Shown: one piece after another, positions 47,584-56,747 of the stretch
How the letters are laid out: each line of letters starts with the position of its first letter
Position numbering within the stretch: position 1 is the first letter of the stretch
Assembly (NCBI RefSeq): GCF_002906155.1
Contig: NZ_MUJK01000001.1
Span: 992,001-1,056,000, forward strand
From: Pseudomonas laurylsulfativorans
GTDB taxonomy: Bacteria; Pseudomonadota; Gammaproteobacteria; Pseudomonadales; Pseudomonadaceae
DNA length: 64,000 bases
Direction: 5' to 3'
Translations under genes and position numbers: made by a program
The notes under the pieces: model-generated
The model's database searches: none
The model's input: only the letters and a program-made list of their open reading frames with translations
Told to the model about the DNA's origin: nothing

Positions 47584-48192
47584 TTATGCAGCGGCGGGTA
47601 CACCGCTGTGGAAGCGAAATTCCACATCCGGGGATTCGATCAGTTCCTGCTCGGCGGCGCGGACCTTGTCGATCACCTGAGCGATGTCTTTGGCGTCGCC
47701 GTACTGATAGGCCAGCTTCAGGTACCCCTGGAAATGCCGGGCCTCGCTCTTGAGCAAGCCGAAATAGAACTTGCCCAGCTCTTCGTCCAGATGTGGCACC
47801 AGCGCTTCGAAACGCTCGCAACTGCGGGCCTCGATGAACGCCCCCACCACCAACGTATCCACCAGTTTCACCGGCTCGTGACTGCGCACCACCTTGCGCA
47901 ACCCCGAGGCATAACGCCCCGCAGACAGCTGGCGCAATTCGATCTTGCGGCGTTTCATCAGGCGCATGACCTGTTCGTGGTGCACCAGTTCTTCCCGGGC
48001 CAGGCGCGACATCATGTTGATCAGATCGACGTGAGAGTGATACTTGGCGATCAGGCTCAACGCGGTGCTGGCGGCCTTGAATTCGCAGTTCTTGTGGTCG
48101 ATCAGCAGGGTTTCCTGATCGGCCAGCGCGGCCTGGATCCAGCCGTCGGGGGTGCGGCAGCCAAGGAACTCGTGAATTTCGGGAAGGATCAT
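47584..48192 (-). CDS. miaE: tRNA-(ms2io6A)-hydroxylase
   Basis: 202 residues from MILPEIHEFLGCRTPDGW (ATG at 48192); a GTG at 48201 is possible. It is an oxygen-dependent di-iron enzyme that hydroxylates ms2i6A at position 37 of tRNAs. Ferritin-like helices carry ligands in DHKNCEFKAAS, REELVHHEQV and EARSCERFEALV, with a later SEARHFQGYL. It is divergent from the universal stress gene, and the shared 162-bp region contains a perfect Anr/FNR box. Confidence 0.92.
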   Translation of the reverse strand: MILPEIHEFLGCRTPDGWIQAALADQETLLIDHKNCEFKAASTALSLIAKYHSHVDLINMMSRLAREELVHHEQVMRLMKRRKIELRQLSAGRYASGLRKVVRSHEPVKLVDTLVVGAFIEARSCERFEALVPHLDEELGKFYFGLLKSEARHFQGYLKLAYQYGDAKDIAQVIDKVRAAEQELIESPDVEFRFHSGVPAAA

Positions 48193-48270
48193 GGGGCTCA
48201 CGGAAAAATAGGTTCAAAACGAAGGGCGCCGATTATACCGGCCTGCCCGCAGACCACCAGTCGCCAACCG

Positions 48271-48284
48271 TTGATATGCATCAA
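48271..48284. promoter_or_regulatory. Perfect Anr/FNR box
   Basis: TTGATATGCATCAA matches TTGAT-N4-ATCAA exactly. A -10-like TATAGT is at 48308-48313, so the box centre would be about 41-42 bp upstream of a start near 48319, the class II activator position for the stress gene. It is also about 80 bp upstream of the miaE start on the other strand. Confidence 0.88.
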
Positions 48285-48307
48285 GTCCCCGATTCGCAGG
48301 CAGCAAC

Positions 48308-48313
48308 TATAGT
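48308..48313 (+). promoter_or_regulatory. Putative -10 element of the universal stress gene
   Basis: TATAGT lies at the distance from the Anr box expected for an activated promoter. No -35 element is recognisable upstream, as is normal for class II FNR promoters. Confidence 0.6.
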
Positions 48314-48354
48314 TGTGCAACGCCGTGCCTTTTTATTTTCAGGAGATCCCGATC

Positions 48355-49218
48355 ATGCAAGCCGTACGCAGCATTCTGGTGGTCATCGACCCCGAACACT
48401 CCGAAAGCCTGGCGCTCAAACGGGCGAAGCTGATCGCCGGTGTGACCCAGGCACAGTTGCATTTGCTGGTGTGCGATCCGAAACATGATCACAGTGGCAT
48501 GTTGGGTGTGCTCAAGGCCGCTTTACTGCAAGACGGTTACAACGTCACCACTGAGCAGGCCTGGAATCAGAGCCTGCATCAAACCATCATCGATGTGCAG
48601 CAAGCCGAAGGCTGCGGACTGGTGATCAAGCAGCACTTTCCCGACAGCGCGCTGAAAAAGGCCCTGCTGACACCCGAGGACTGGAAATTGCTACGCCAAT
48701 GCCCTTCCCCGGTACTGCTGGTGAAAACCGCCGGCTCATGGAAAGACAAAGTGATCCTGGCCGCCGTAGACGTCGGCAACACCGACCCCGAACACAGCCA
48801 CCTGCACGACACCATCATTGATCATGGCTTTGACATCGCCACCCTGGCCAAGGCGCACTTGCACGTGATCAGCGCCCACCCGTCGCCGATGCTGTCGTCG
48901 GCCGACCCGACCTTTCAACTCAGCGAAACCATCCAGGCGCGCTACCGCGAGCAATGCAAGTCGTTCCAGGCTGAGTTCGACATCGACGATGATCACCTGC
49001 ACATCGAGGAAGGCCCGGCGGATGTGCTGATTCCGTTCATGGTGCACAAGCTGCAGGCGGCCGTGACGGTCATCGGCACCGTGGCGCGTAGCGGATTGTC
49101 CGGGACCTTGATCGGCAATACGGCCGAAGTGGTGCTCGATGCGGTTGAAAGTGACGTATTGGTGCTCAAGCCGCAGGAGATCGAGGATCATCTTGACGAG
49201 ATTGCCGGCAAGCATTGA
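48355..49218 (+). CDS. Universal stress protein with two Usp domains
   Basis: 287 residues from MQAVRSILVVIDPEHSESLA with an AGGAG site. Two Usp domains, about 1-140 and 145-280; the second ends in GTVARSGLSGTLIGNTAEVVL, the nucleotide-phosphate loop region of the family. UspE-like. Known Pseudomonas relatives help survival under oxygen limitation and are Anr-dependent, which fits the perfect Anr box upstream. It is divergent from miaE. Confidence 0.9.
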   Translation: MQAVRSILVVIDPEHSESLALKRAKLIAGVTQAQLHLLVCDPKHDHSGMLGVLKAALLQDGYNVTTEQAWNQSLHQTIIDVQQAEGCGLVIKQHFPDSALKKALLTPEDWKLLRQCPSPVLLVKTAGSWKDKVILAAVDVGNTDPEHSHLHDTIIDHGFDIATLAKAHLHVISAHPSPMLSSADPTFQLSETIQARYREQCKSFQAEFDIDDDHLHIEEGPADVLIPFMVHKLQAAVTVIGTVARSGLSGTLIGNTAEVVLDAVESDVLVLKPQEIEDHLDEIAGKH

Positions 49219-49243
49219 GGCCGGCGGCGCCCGGAAGATCGCC

Positions 49244-49307
49244 ATCGCCGGCAAGCCGGCTCCTACGCAATGACACGAGCTATTGTAGGAGCCGGCTTGC
49301 CGGCGAT
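49244..49307. repeat. REP inverted pair (GTAGGAGC type)
   Basis: Arms ATCGCCGGCAAGCCGGCTCC (from 49244) and TAGGAGCCGGCTTGCCGGCG (from 49286) form a nearly perfect hairpin between the convergent stress-protein and DUF1289 genes. Confidence 0.88.
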
Positions 49308-49311
49308 GCTC

Positions 49312-49782
49312 TTAGCCGCCAAAAACATCCTTGAGGAACCCCGGCGCAATGTAGCGCTGGTAATGCGCCTCGGAGAGCAGGAAAAATTCCCGATCAATGG
49401 CATCGCGCAATTCCGGCAGGTTCCAGTCGCGAAACTCCGGCAGCAACACCATCCCGTAGGCTTCCAGGTTATTGATCACCCGCGCGCCCCGGGCGATCAA
49501 CTGGTAGGCCCAGCAATATTCCGACTGATGGGGCACGAAGCGGATCTTGCGCTGCTCCAGCTGCATTCGCAGCAATGCCGGATCGAAAATTTCCACCTTG
49601 GCGGCCATCACCTGGGACAGCAACTGCTCAAGACGCAGCCATACCGCGCGCTTTTCTTCCTCGTTGTAACCGTTCCAGTGGATCACTTCGTGGTGGAAAC
49701 GCTTGCAGCCACGGCACACCAGGTCACCGTAAACAGTGGAGCAAAGGCCGACGCACGGCGTCTTGATGGTCTGATTGGGCAT
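49312..49782 (-). CDS. DUF1289 domain protein
   Basis: 156 residues from MPNQTIKTPCVGLCSTVYGD. The N-terminal DUF1289 Cys motif, CVGLC with CRGCKRF (residues 10-32), probably binds a metal or Fe-S cluster. The longer C-terminal part (about 60-156) is soluble and not assigned. The function is unknown. It is divergent from acnB with a 456-bp gap and convergent with the universal stress gene, as I recall from P. aeruginosa. Confidence 0.88.
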   Translation of the reverse strand: MPNQTIKTPCVGLCSTVYGDLVCRGCKRFHHEVIHWNGYNEEEKRAVWLRLEQLLSQVMAAKVEIFDPALLRMQLEQRKIRFVPHQSEYCWAYQLIARGARVINNLEAYGMVLLPEFRDWNLPELRDAIDREFFLLSEAHYQRYIAPGFLKDVFGG

Positions 49783-49941
49783 AGGTAGGCAAACGCGAAA
49801 AAGCAAAACAGGCCGGCATGTTAGCCCTTTGTCCGATATTCATCACCCCTCAAAGTCAAAGGGTTAAGGTCAATGGCACCCTGCTGGCCGCCTCCACCAA
49901 AGTCCAATAAAACCTGACTTACCTTTAATATTTTTTTGCCG

Positions 49942-49947
49942 TAGAAT
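49942..49947 (+). promoter_or_regulatory. Putative -10 element for acnB
   Basis: TAGAAT, preceded by an AT-rich stretch (CTTTAATATTTTTTTG). With a weak TTACCT 17 bp upstream it could be a sigma-70 promoter starting near 49954, giving a leader of about 285 nt before the acnB start. Confidence 0.5.
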
Positions 49948-49978
49948 CAGCCTGCCTTTTTAGGCGCCAATGTCCGTT

Positions 49979-50118
49979 AGAAGCTGTTTTCAAAGCGTCA
50001 CGAGCACAGTCGTTCCTTCAGAGCGGTGTTGGCGAGGGGTTTTTCCAGCGGGGAAAAGCCCAACGCCAACCCTCATCAGCTCCCGTTCTGCAGGCGTAAA
50101 ACTTTGAAAGCAGCTTCT
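49979..50118 (+). ncRNA. Structured 5' leader of acnB (candidate cis-regulatory RNA)
   Basis: The 456-bp gap before acnB is mostly a potential structured leader. Arms 49979-49995 (AGAAGCTGTTTTCAAAG) and 50102-50118 (CTTTGAAAGCAGCTTCT) pair over 17 positions with one G-U. Inside, TTGGCG (50029-50034) and CGCCAA (50064-50069) close a second hairpin with an inner GGGG-TTTTCC/GGGGAAAA arrangement. Downstream, GAATTGCCG (50124-50132) can pair with CGGCAATTT (50178-50186), around a CATGC/GCATG hairpin. I do not recall a named Rfam family here. It is not a coding region: no plausible frame with a ribosome site. Confidence 0.6.
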
Positions 50119-50238
50119 GTAAGGAATTGCCGGTAATTCTGGCTAAGTGGCTCACAACGCCATGCAGCGCATGAGTACGGCAATTTCGGGATGAGCGTCC
50201 CGGACACCCATTTGGGACCACTGATGAGGGTAATAACT

Positions 50239-52839
50239 GTGCTTGAAGCCTACCGCAAACATATCGAAGAGCGCGCAGCACTGGGTATCGTTCCCCAGCC
50301 GCTAAACGCCGAACAAACTGCAGGCCTGGTCGAGCTGCTGAAAAATCCCCCGGCTGGCGAAGAAGCATTCCTCGTTGACCTGATCACCAATCGCGTTCCG
50401 CCTGGCGTGGACGAAGCAGCCTATGTAAAGGCCGGCTTCCTGTCCGCCATCGCCAAAGGCGAAGCCAAATCCCCCCTGATCGACAAGAAGCGCGCTGTTG
50501 AACTGCTCGGCACCATGCAGGGCGGCTACAACATCGTGACTCTGGTAAACCTGCTGGACGACGCCGAACTGGCGCCAGTAGCTGCCGAAGAACTCAAGCA
50601 CACCCTGCTGATGTTCGATGCTTTCCACGACGTCGCTGAAAAAGCCAAGAACGGTAATGTTCACGCCAAGGGCGTGATGCAATCCTGGGCTGACGGCGAG
50701 TGGTTCGTGAAGCGCCCGACCCTGGCCGACAAGATCAGCCTGCGCGTATTCAAGGTCACCGGCGAAACCAACACCGACGACCTGTCCCCTGCGCCTGATG
50801 CCTGGTCCCGTCCGGACATCCCGCTGCACGCCCTGGCCATGCTGAAAATGGCTCGCGACGGCATCGTGCCTGACGCACAAGGTGTCACCGGGCCGATGAA
50901 GCAGATCGAAGAAATGCGCAACGCCGGCTTCCCGATCGCCTACGTCGGCGACGTGGTCGGTACCGGTTCTTCGCGTAAATCGGCAACCAACTCCGTACTG
51001 TGGTTCTTCGGCGACGACGTTCCTTACGTGCCGAACAAGCGTGCTGGCGGTTTCTGCTTCGGCAGCAAAATCGCTCCGATCTTCTACAACACCATGGAAG
51101 ACGCCGGCGCACTGCCAATCGAATTCGACGTTTCCAACATGCACATGGGCGACGTGATCGACCTGTACCCGCATGCTGGCAAAGTCTGCAAGCACGGCAC
51201 CGACGAAGTCCTGACCACCTTCGAAATGAAGACCCCGGTCCTGTTGGACGAAGTCCGTGCTGGCGGCCGTATCCCGCTGATCATCGGCCGTGGCCTGACC
51301 GAGAAGGCTCGCGCCGAGCTGGGTCTGCCACCTTCGACTCTGTTCAAGAAGCCTGAAGCACCCGCTGAAAGCACCAAGGGTTTCACCCTGGCGCAGAAAA
51401 TGGTCGGCAAGGCTTGCGGCGTGACCGGCGTTCGCCCGGGCACCTACTGCGAACCGAAGATGACCACCGTGGGTTCCCAGGACACCACGGGTCCTATGAC
51501 CCGTGACGAACTGAAAGACCTGGCGTGCCTGGGCTTCTCGACCGATCTGGTCATGCAGTCCTTCTGCCACACCGCGGCTTATCCAAAGCCGATCGACGTG
51601 ACCACCCACCACACCCTGCCTGACTTCATCATGACCCGCGGCGGCGTTTCCCTGCGTCCGGGCGACGGCATCATCCACTCGTGGCTGAACCGCATGCTGC
51701 TGCCAGACACCGTCGGTACCGGTGGTGACTCCCACACCCGCTTCCCGATCGGCATCTCGTTCCCGGCCGGTTCCGGCCTGGTCGCGTTCGCCGCTGCCAC
51801 CGGCGTCATGCCGCTGGACATGCCTGAGTCGATCCTGGTTCGCTTCAAAGGCGAACTGCAGCCAGGCGTCACCCTGCGTGACCTGGTTCACGCCATTCCT
51901 TACTACGCGATCCAGGCTGGCCTGTTGACCGTAGAGAAGAAAGGCAAGAAGAACGCCTTCTCCGGTCGCATCCTGGAGATCGAAGGTCTGCCTAAGCTGA
52001 CCGTAGAGCAAGCGTTCGAACTGTCTGACGCCTCGGCTGAACGTTCGGCTGCCGGTTGCACCATCCAGTTGTCCAAAGAGTCGATCGCTGAATACCTGCA
52101 GTCCAACATCACCCTGCTGCGCTGGATGATCGGCGAAGGCTACGGCGATGCACGTACTCTGGAACGTCGCGCTCAAGCGATGGAAGCCTGGCTGGCCAAC
52201 CCTGAGCTGCTGGAAGCGGACAAAGACGCTGAATACGCCGAAGTCATCGAGATCGACCTGGCCGACATCAAGGAGCCTGTGCTCTGCGCGCCGAACGACC
52301 CGGACGACGCTCGCCTGCTCTCCAGCGTTGCTGGCGAGAAGATCGACGAAGTGTTCATCGGTTCGTGCATGACCAACATCGGTCACTTCCGCGCTGCCGG
52401 CAAACTGCTGGAACAGGTCAAGGGTCAGCTGCCAACCCGTCTGTGGCTGTCGCCGCCGACCAAGATGGACGCTCACCAGCTGACCGAAGAAGGCTACTAC
52501 GGCATCTACGGCAAGGCCGGCGCGCGCATGGAAATGCCGGGCTGCTCGCTGTGCATGGGTAACCAGGCACGCGTAGAGCCGAACTCGACTGTTGTGTCGA
52601 CTTCGACCCGTAACTTCCCGAACCGTCTGGGTGACGGCGCGAACGTCTACCTGGCTTCGGCTGAGCTGGCGTCCGTGGCTTCCATCCTGGGTCGCCTGCC
52701 GACCGTCGAGGAGTACATGGAATATGCTGGCAAGATCGACAGCATGGCGGCCGATGTCTACCGCTACCTGTCCTTCGACCAGATCGCCGAGTTCCGTGAA
52801 GCTGCTGCGAACGCCAATATCCCGGTCGTTCAAGCCTAA
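50239..52839 (+). CDS. acnB: Aconitate hydratase B
   Basis: 866 residues from a GTG at 50239 ([20 protein letters not shown]), preceded by GATGAGGG and matching the family N-terminus MLEEYRKH. It interconverts citrate and isocitrate in the TCA cycle. HEAT-like N-terminal domain, the swivel domain with [16 protein letters not shown], and cluster-binding Cys in [11 protein letters not shown] and [10 protein letters not shown] with a third in the SFCHTAAY region. AcnB is also known in other bacteria to bind mRNA when it loses its Fe-S cluster. The upstream leader is unusually structured. Confidence 0.97.
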   Translation: MLEAYRKHIEERAALGIVPQPLNAEQTAGLVELLKNPPAGEEAFLVDLITNRVPPGVDEAAYVKAGFLSAIAKGEAKSPLIDKKRAVELLGTMQGGYNIVTLVNLLDDAELAPVAAEELKHTLLMFDAFHDVAEKAKNGNVHAKGVMQSWADGEWFVKRPTLADKISLRVFKVTGETNTDDLSPAPDAWSRPDIPLHALAMLKMARDGIVPDAQGVTGPMKQIEEMRNAGFPIAYVGDVVGTGSSRKSATNSVLWFFGDDVPYVPNKRAGGFCFGSKIAPIFYNTMEDAGALPIEFDVSNMHMGDVIDLYPHAGKVCKHGTDEVLTTFEMKTPVLLDEVRAGGRIPLIIGRGLTEKARAELGLPPSTLFKKPEAPAESTKGFTLAQKMVGKACGVTGVRPGTYCEPKMTTVGSQDTTGPMTRDELKDLACLGFSTDLVMQSFCHTAAYPKPIDVTTHHTLPDFIMTRGGVSLRPGDGIIHSWLNRMLLPDTVGTGGDSHTRFPIGISFPAGSGLVAFAAATGVMPLDMPESILVRFKGELQPGVTLRDLVHAIPYYAIQAGLLTVEKKGKKNAFSGRILEIEGLPKLTVEQAFELSDASAERSAAGCTIQLSKESIAEYLQSNITLLRWMIGEGYGDARTLERRAQAMEAWLANPELLEADKDAEYAEVIEIDLADIKEPVLCAPNDPDDARLLSSVAGEKIDEVFIGSCMTNIGHFRAAGKLLEQVKGQLPTRLWLSPPTKMDAHQLTEEGYYGIYGKAGARMEMPGCSLCMGNQARVEPNSTVVSTSTRNFPNRLGDGANVYLASAELASVASILGRLPTVEEYMEYAGKIDSMAADVYRYLSFDQIAEFREAAANANIPVVQA

Positions 52840-52856
52840 CGTTGCAACGCAATGAA

Positions 52857-52892
52857 AAACGCCGCCCATCGTGAGATGAGCGGCGTTTTTTT
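52857..52892 (+). terminator. Intrinsic terminator after acnB
   Basis: Stem AAACGCCGC (ending 52865) and GCGGCGTTT (from 52880) with a 14-nt loop, then a run of T. It starts 17 bases after the acnB stop. Confidence 0.93.
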
Positions 52893-52910
52893 ATGCCTTC
52901 TGCCTCAGCC

Positions 52911-52942
52911 CCTGTGGGAGCGAGCTTGCTCGCTCCCACAGG
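52911..52942. repeat. Compact perfect palindrome of REP type
   Basis: CCTGTGGGAGCGAG, loop CTTG, then CTCGCTCCCACAGG: a perfect 14-bp stem. It is a minimal two-arm form of the GTGGGAGC element, between the acnB terminator and the convergent SulP gene. Confidence 0.88.
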
Positions 52943-54595
52943 TTATGCACCCGCCTTCAGGGCCTGCTGCACCGCCCCATCCACGCTCAATCCGCTCAGC
53001 ACCACGCCGTTAGCCTCCACTTCTGGCAACGCTGCCAACGCCGTTTGTGCACTGTCCTTGAGACGCGCCAGAATCAGGCGCTTGTCTTCCTGATGCACCC
53101 GTACGAAAAACGCCTGCAAGGCTTCGATGCTGGTGCCATCCAGGTCAGGAGATTCCTCCAGGCTGAGAATCACCGTATGAATCGGCGTTTGTGAGTGCCG
53201 AATCAAGCGCAAGGCAGCGCCGAGAATCCGTTCGACGTTGGCAAAGAACAACGCTTCATCCGGCCGTACAATCAGCACGCCAGGCACGGCTTGCGCCGTC
53301 GGATGGCGCTGCAGGTCAACAAAATCGTGACCACCATCAATGCGCCCCAGAATCTGGATATCCGCCGCCGACATTTGCTTGAGCATCAGCAACACACTGA
53401 TCGCCACCGCCACCAGCAAGCCGTCCAGCACCCCCAGCAGCAGCACCGCGCCGACGGCACAGATCACCAGCAAGCGGTCTCGGCGCCAGATGAAATACCG
53501 CCCCAGCGGCAGCAGGCTCAAGCCGCGCCCCAAGGCATGGATGACGATGGCGGCGAGGATCGGTTCCGGGGTCAGGGCGATGTAAGGCAGCACTGTAAGG
53601 ACAATGACCAGCACCACCAGCGCCGCCACGATACCGGCCAGGCGTGAAGTGGCACCCGCCGCCTCATTCGCCGACGTGGCCGAATAGCCCGCTCCCGCCG
53701 GCATGCCGTGGAACAGGCCGGACAGCAGGTTGGAGGCGCCGAGGGCCAGCAGATCGCGGTTCGAGGTAACGCGATCACCGTGCTTGAGCGCATAGGCACT
53801 GATCGAGCCATAAGACTCCGCGTACAGAATCATCACCATGGCGAACGCCAACTCACCCAGACGCAGCCAGTCGGTAAACGGCAATACCGGCAACTTCGGC
53901 ACCTCCAGGCTCAGGTCGATCACGCCGATCAGCTTCACGCCATAGGCCGGCAGATCCAGCCACTGCCCCGCCGCAATACCGATCACCACCACCAACAAAC
54001 CACCTGGCAGGCGCCGAAACCGCGCAAACAGCCATAACAAGGCCAACGCCACGGTGCCTACGCCTGCCGCCACCCAGTTCCATTGCGGCAGTTGTTCCAG
54101 CAATTGCGGCAGGAAGCGCACCAGGTTGACATCGGTCAAATGCACGCCGACCACACTGGCAACCTGTTTGAGGATGATGGTCAGCGCCAGGCCAAAGGCA
54201 AAACCGCGCAGCACCGGTTTGGCGATGAACGACGTCACGCTGCCGAGCTTGAACAGACCCGCCAGCAAGAAAAACGCCCCGGTCACCAAGACCAGGCCGA
54301 TGGCCAGGGTCGAGCGAAGCCCGGGATCGCCATTGGCCAGGGTGGCGGTCGCGGCGGCCAGCACGGCGGCGGAGGATGAAGTGGCCGAGACAATCGCAAA
54401 GCGGCTGGTGCCGAACAGGCCATAACACAACAAGCCGGCGAACAAGGCGATCAACCCGGCCTGGGGCGCCAGTGCGGCGATGCTGGAGTAGGCGACCGCT
54501 TCGGGCAGCAGCAGGCCGGCAATCGACAAACCGGCCAACAGGTCCTGCCAGCGATTGGGTTGCTCGGTGGGATCAGCGTTTGGGGCGCTCGACAA
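52943..54595 (-). CDS. SulP-family anion transporter with STAS domain
   Basis: 550 residues from a TTG at 54595 (LSSAPNADPTEQPNRWQDL), which has GGAG eight bases upstream. The frame extends to 54661, but the intervening DNA is the terminator of the upstream permease gene. Ten or more helices form the SulP transporter (about 25-400), with LLPEAVAYSSIAALAPQAGL. The STAS domain is at about 430-545 (GVLIVRPDEALFFANVERIL, LSLEESPDLDGTSIEALQ). It carries sulfate, bicarbonate or C4-dicarboxylates; the substrate is not predictable. Confidence 0.9.
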   Translation of the reverse strand: MSSAPNADPTEQPNRWQDLLAGLSIAGLLLPEAVAYSSIAALAPQAGLIALFAGLLCYGLFGTSRFAIVSATSSSAAVLAAATATLANGDPGLRSTLAIGLVLVTGAFFLLAGLFKLGSVTSFIAKPVLRGFAFGLALTIILKQVASVVGVHLTDVNLVRFLPQLLEQLPQWNWVAAGVGTVALALLWLFARFRRLPGGLLVVVIGIAAGQWLDLPAYGVKLIGVIDLSLEVPKLPVLPFTDWLRLGELAFAMVMILYAESYGSISAYALKHGDRVTSNRDLLALGASNLLSGLFHGMPAGAGYSATSANEAAGATSRLAGIVAALVVLVIVLTVLPYIALTPEPILAAIVIHALGRGLSLLPLGRYFIWRRDRLLVICAVGAVLLLGVLDGLLVAVAISVLLMLKQMSAADIQILGRIDGGHDFVDLQRHPTAQAVPGVLIVRPDEALFFANVERILGAALRLIRHSQTPIHTVILSLEESPDLDGTSIEALQAFFVRVHQEDKRLILARLKDSAQTALAALPEVEANGVVLSGLSVDGAVQQALKAGA

Positions 54596-54612
54596 TCCGG
54601 TGTCTCCAGGCG

Positions 54613-54645
54613 AAAAAAAGCCGCTGCACGTATCACGTGCAGCGG
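54613..54645 (-). terminator. Intrinsic terminator of the amino-acid permease gene
   Basis: On the minus strand a perfect 11-bp stem (CCGCTGCACGT / ACGTGCAGCGG, 54621-54645, loop ATC or GAT) is followed by a U-run (54613-54619). It stands 45 bases after the permease stop and just before the SulP start, so it separates the two genes. Confidence 0.9.
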
Positions 54646-54689
54646 CCACTGTAGCTGTCAATCCGGCACTGCGCGAGCAGGCCGGTCGA

Positions 54690-55970
54690 TCACGCGGTCA
54701 AGGAGTAGATCAACGCGGTAATCGCCACCAGCCCCACCGCCGTCACGAAGACGTTGGACGCCTGACCGCGATAGCGCGCCATCGCCGGTACCTTGCGGAT
54801 GGCGTACATCGGCATCAAGAACAGGATCGCCGCGATCACCGGGCCACCGAGGGTTTCGATCATGCCGAGAATGCTCGGGTTCAGCGTGGCGACGATCCAG
54901 CACACCACCAGCATGAACGCGGCGGTCATGCGGTCCAGGGTCTTGGCCGAAGGACGCTTGCCGCTCTTGACGATCAAGCCCTTGAGGCCTTCGCTGGCGC
55001 CGATGTAGTGCCCCAGGAACGACTTGGAAATGGCCACGAAGGCAATCAACGGCGCCGCAAAGGCGATGGTCGGATTGCTGAAGTGGTTGGCCAGGTAGGA
55101 CAGGATCGACAGGTTCTGCGCCTTGGCTTCAGCCAATTGCGCTGGCGACAGGGTCAGCACGCAACTGAAGACGAAGAACAGCACCATCACCACCATCAGC
55201 AGGTGGGCGCGGGACAGGATCTGCGAGCTGCGCTCCTCGGCGTGCTCACCGTAGCGACGCTTCTGGTCCACGGCGAACGCCGAGATGATCGGCGAATGGT
55301 TGAACGAGAACACCATCACCGGAATCGCCAGCCACAGGGTGTGCAACAACGCCGAGGGGGCCGGCACGCTGCTGGCGGTGGTAAGGATGCCGCCGTTCCA
55401 GTGGGGAACCAGGTACACCGCCAGGAACAGCAGCGCGACGATGAACGGATAGACCATCAGGCTCATGGCCTTGACGATCAATTGTTCGCCGCAACGCACC
55501 ACCGCCAGCAGGCCGAGGATCAGCACCAGCGACAGCACGGCGCGCGGTGGCGGCGTAATGTGCAGTTGATGCTCGAGGAAACTGCCCACGGTGTTGGTCA
55601 GCGCCACGCTGTAGATCAGCAGGATCGGGAAAATGGCGAAGAAGTACAGCAAGGTGATCAGCGCGCCGGCCTTGATGCCGAAATGCTCTTCCACCACTTC
55701 AGTGATGTCGGCACCTTCGCGACCGGACAGTACAAAACGGGTCAGCCCGCGGTGTGCGTAGAACGTCATCGGAAACGCCAGCAACGCCAGGATCAGCAGC
55801 GGCCAGAAACCGCCCAGGCCTGCGTTGATTGGCAAAAACAGGGTTCCGGCACCAATCGCCGTGCCAAACAGGCCCAGCATCCAGGTGGTGTCTTGGCGAT
55901 TCCAGCTCGAAAGCGTCGCTGGTGTCACATCTACATAGCGTTTGTTGACGCTATTGGCCTGATCATTCAT
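54690..55970 (-). CDS. Hydroxy/aromatic amino-acid permease (HAAAP/SdaC family)
   Basis: 426 residues from MNDQANSVNKRYVDVTPATL at 55970 (GGAG site). Eleven hydrophobic helices; the first contains TTWMLGLFGTAIGAGTLFLPINAGLG, the family Gly-rich cation/substrate segment. It is similar to SdaC serine:proton symporters. Frame residues upstream of 55970 are in the intergenic region and not credible. A strong terminator follows. Confidence 0.9.
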   Translation of the reverse strand: MNDQANSVNKRYVDVTPATLSSWNRQDTTWMLGLFGTAIGAGTLFLPINAGLGGFWPLLILALLAFPMTFYAHRGLTRFVLSGREGADITEVVEEHFGIKAGALITLLYFFAIFPILLIYSVALTNTVGSFLEHQLHITPPPRAVLSLVLILGLLAVVRCGEQLIVKAMSLMVYPFIVALLFLAVYLVPHWNGGILTTASSVPAPSALLHTLWLAIPVMVFSFNHSPIISAFAVDQKRRYGEHAEERSSQILSRAHLLMVVMVLFFVFSCVLTLSPAQLAEAKAQNLSILSYLANHFSNPTIAFAAPLIAFVAISKSFLGHYIGASEGLKGLIVKSGKRPSAKTLDRMTAAFMLVVCWIVATLNPSILGMIETLGGPVIAAILFLMPMYAIRKVPAMARYRGQASNVFVTAVGLVAITALIYSLTA

Positions 55971-56136
55971 CCGGTGGGATCTCCACATTCCGGTCACTTG
56001 CCACCCGGTCAGAACGCGTCGGAATACCCGACAGGCAGCGCCCTGACCGAAACAGGGGCGCGATTCTGGAGGATTAGTGAACAGAAGCAAAGACTTAGGT
56101 GAGGAACGGTGGTACCAGGTTGACGATAAAATCACC

Positions 56137-56220
56137 TGTAGGAGCTGGCTTGCCAGCGAAGGCGTCCGAAAAATCGGCGCATGGCTCAAGACCGCCTTCG
56201 CCGGCAAGCCGGCTCCTACA
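56137..56220. repeat. REP inverted pair (GTAGGAGC type)
   Basis: TGTAGGAGCTGGCTTGCCAG at 56137 and CCGGCAAGCCGGCTCCTACA ending at 56220, with a spacer of about 40 bp. It is located between the divergent permease and tautomerase genes. Confidence 0.88.
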
Positions 56221-56334
56221 AGGGAATGCGGAGATTTCGGCACTGGCACTTGATCGCCAAAGAGCAGCTCGCACTTGATAAAGGTCTACCATCATGTATT
56301 TTTAACCCACCTGCATCCCTCCTGGAGTCTTCCC

Positions 56335-56718
56335 ATGCCATTGGTTCGCGTCGACATCAAAAAACATCAGGACCCCACCCACGCCAAGCGCATCGGCCAA
56401 CTGATCTACGCCGCCATGCACAGCACCATCGGTGTGCCGGAGAACGATAACTTCCAGATCCTGACCGAACACGATGAGCAGCACTTCATCTTTGATCCCG
56501 GTTATCTGGGCATCAACCGCACGGACCAACTGGTGGTGATCCAGATCACCATGAGCGAAGGGCGCACCATCGAGCAGAAAAAGCTCCTCTACAAAACCAT
56601 CGCCGAAAGCCTTAACGCAGAGCTGGCCGTGCGCCTGGAGGACGTTTTCATCAATCTGGTGGAAGTAAAAAAAGAAAACTGGTCGTTCGGCAACGGTATT
56701 GCCCAATACGCCCTCTGA
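56335..56718 (+). CDS. Tautomerase superfamily protein
   Basis: 127 residues from MPLVRVDIKKHQDP with TGGAGT upstream. Removing Met exposes the catalytic Pro1 of the 4-oxalocrotonate tautomerase superfamily. At about 127 residues it is a fused two-module form. Arg residues in LGINRTDQLVV and a later EVKKENWSFGNG fit the active site region. Substrate unknown. A TetR-type gene follows 29 bp later and likely controls it. Confidence 0.88.
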   Translation: MPLVRVDIKKHQDPTHAKRIGQLIYAAMHSTIGVPENDNFQILTEHDEQHFIFDPGYLGINRTDQLVVIQITMSEGRTIEQKKLLYKTIAESLNAELAVRLEDVFINLVEVKKENWSFGNGIAQYAL

Positions 56719-56747
56719 TGTTCAACCTGCAGACCCGAGAGTGACCC

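Noticed and set aside
49996..50101. A small coding gene in the acnB leader
   Set aside because: No frame with a ribosome site and pseudomonad codon use; the strong pairing explains the sequence better.
50302..52869. An 855-residue open frame antisense to acnB
   Set aside because: It mirrors acnB codon bias on the opposite strand, has no ribosome site and no recognisable family; typical of GC-rich shadow frames.
54555..56102. A 515-residue plus-strand frame over the permease gene
   Set aside because: Charged low-complexity shadow of a membrane protein gene on the other strand.
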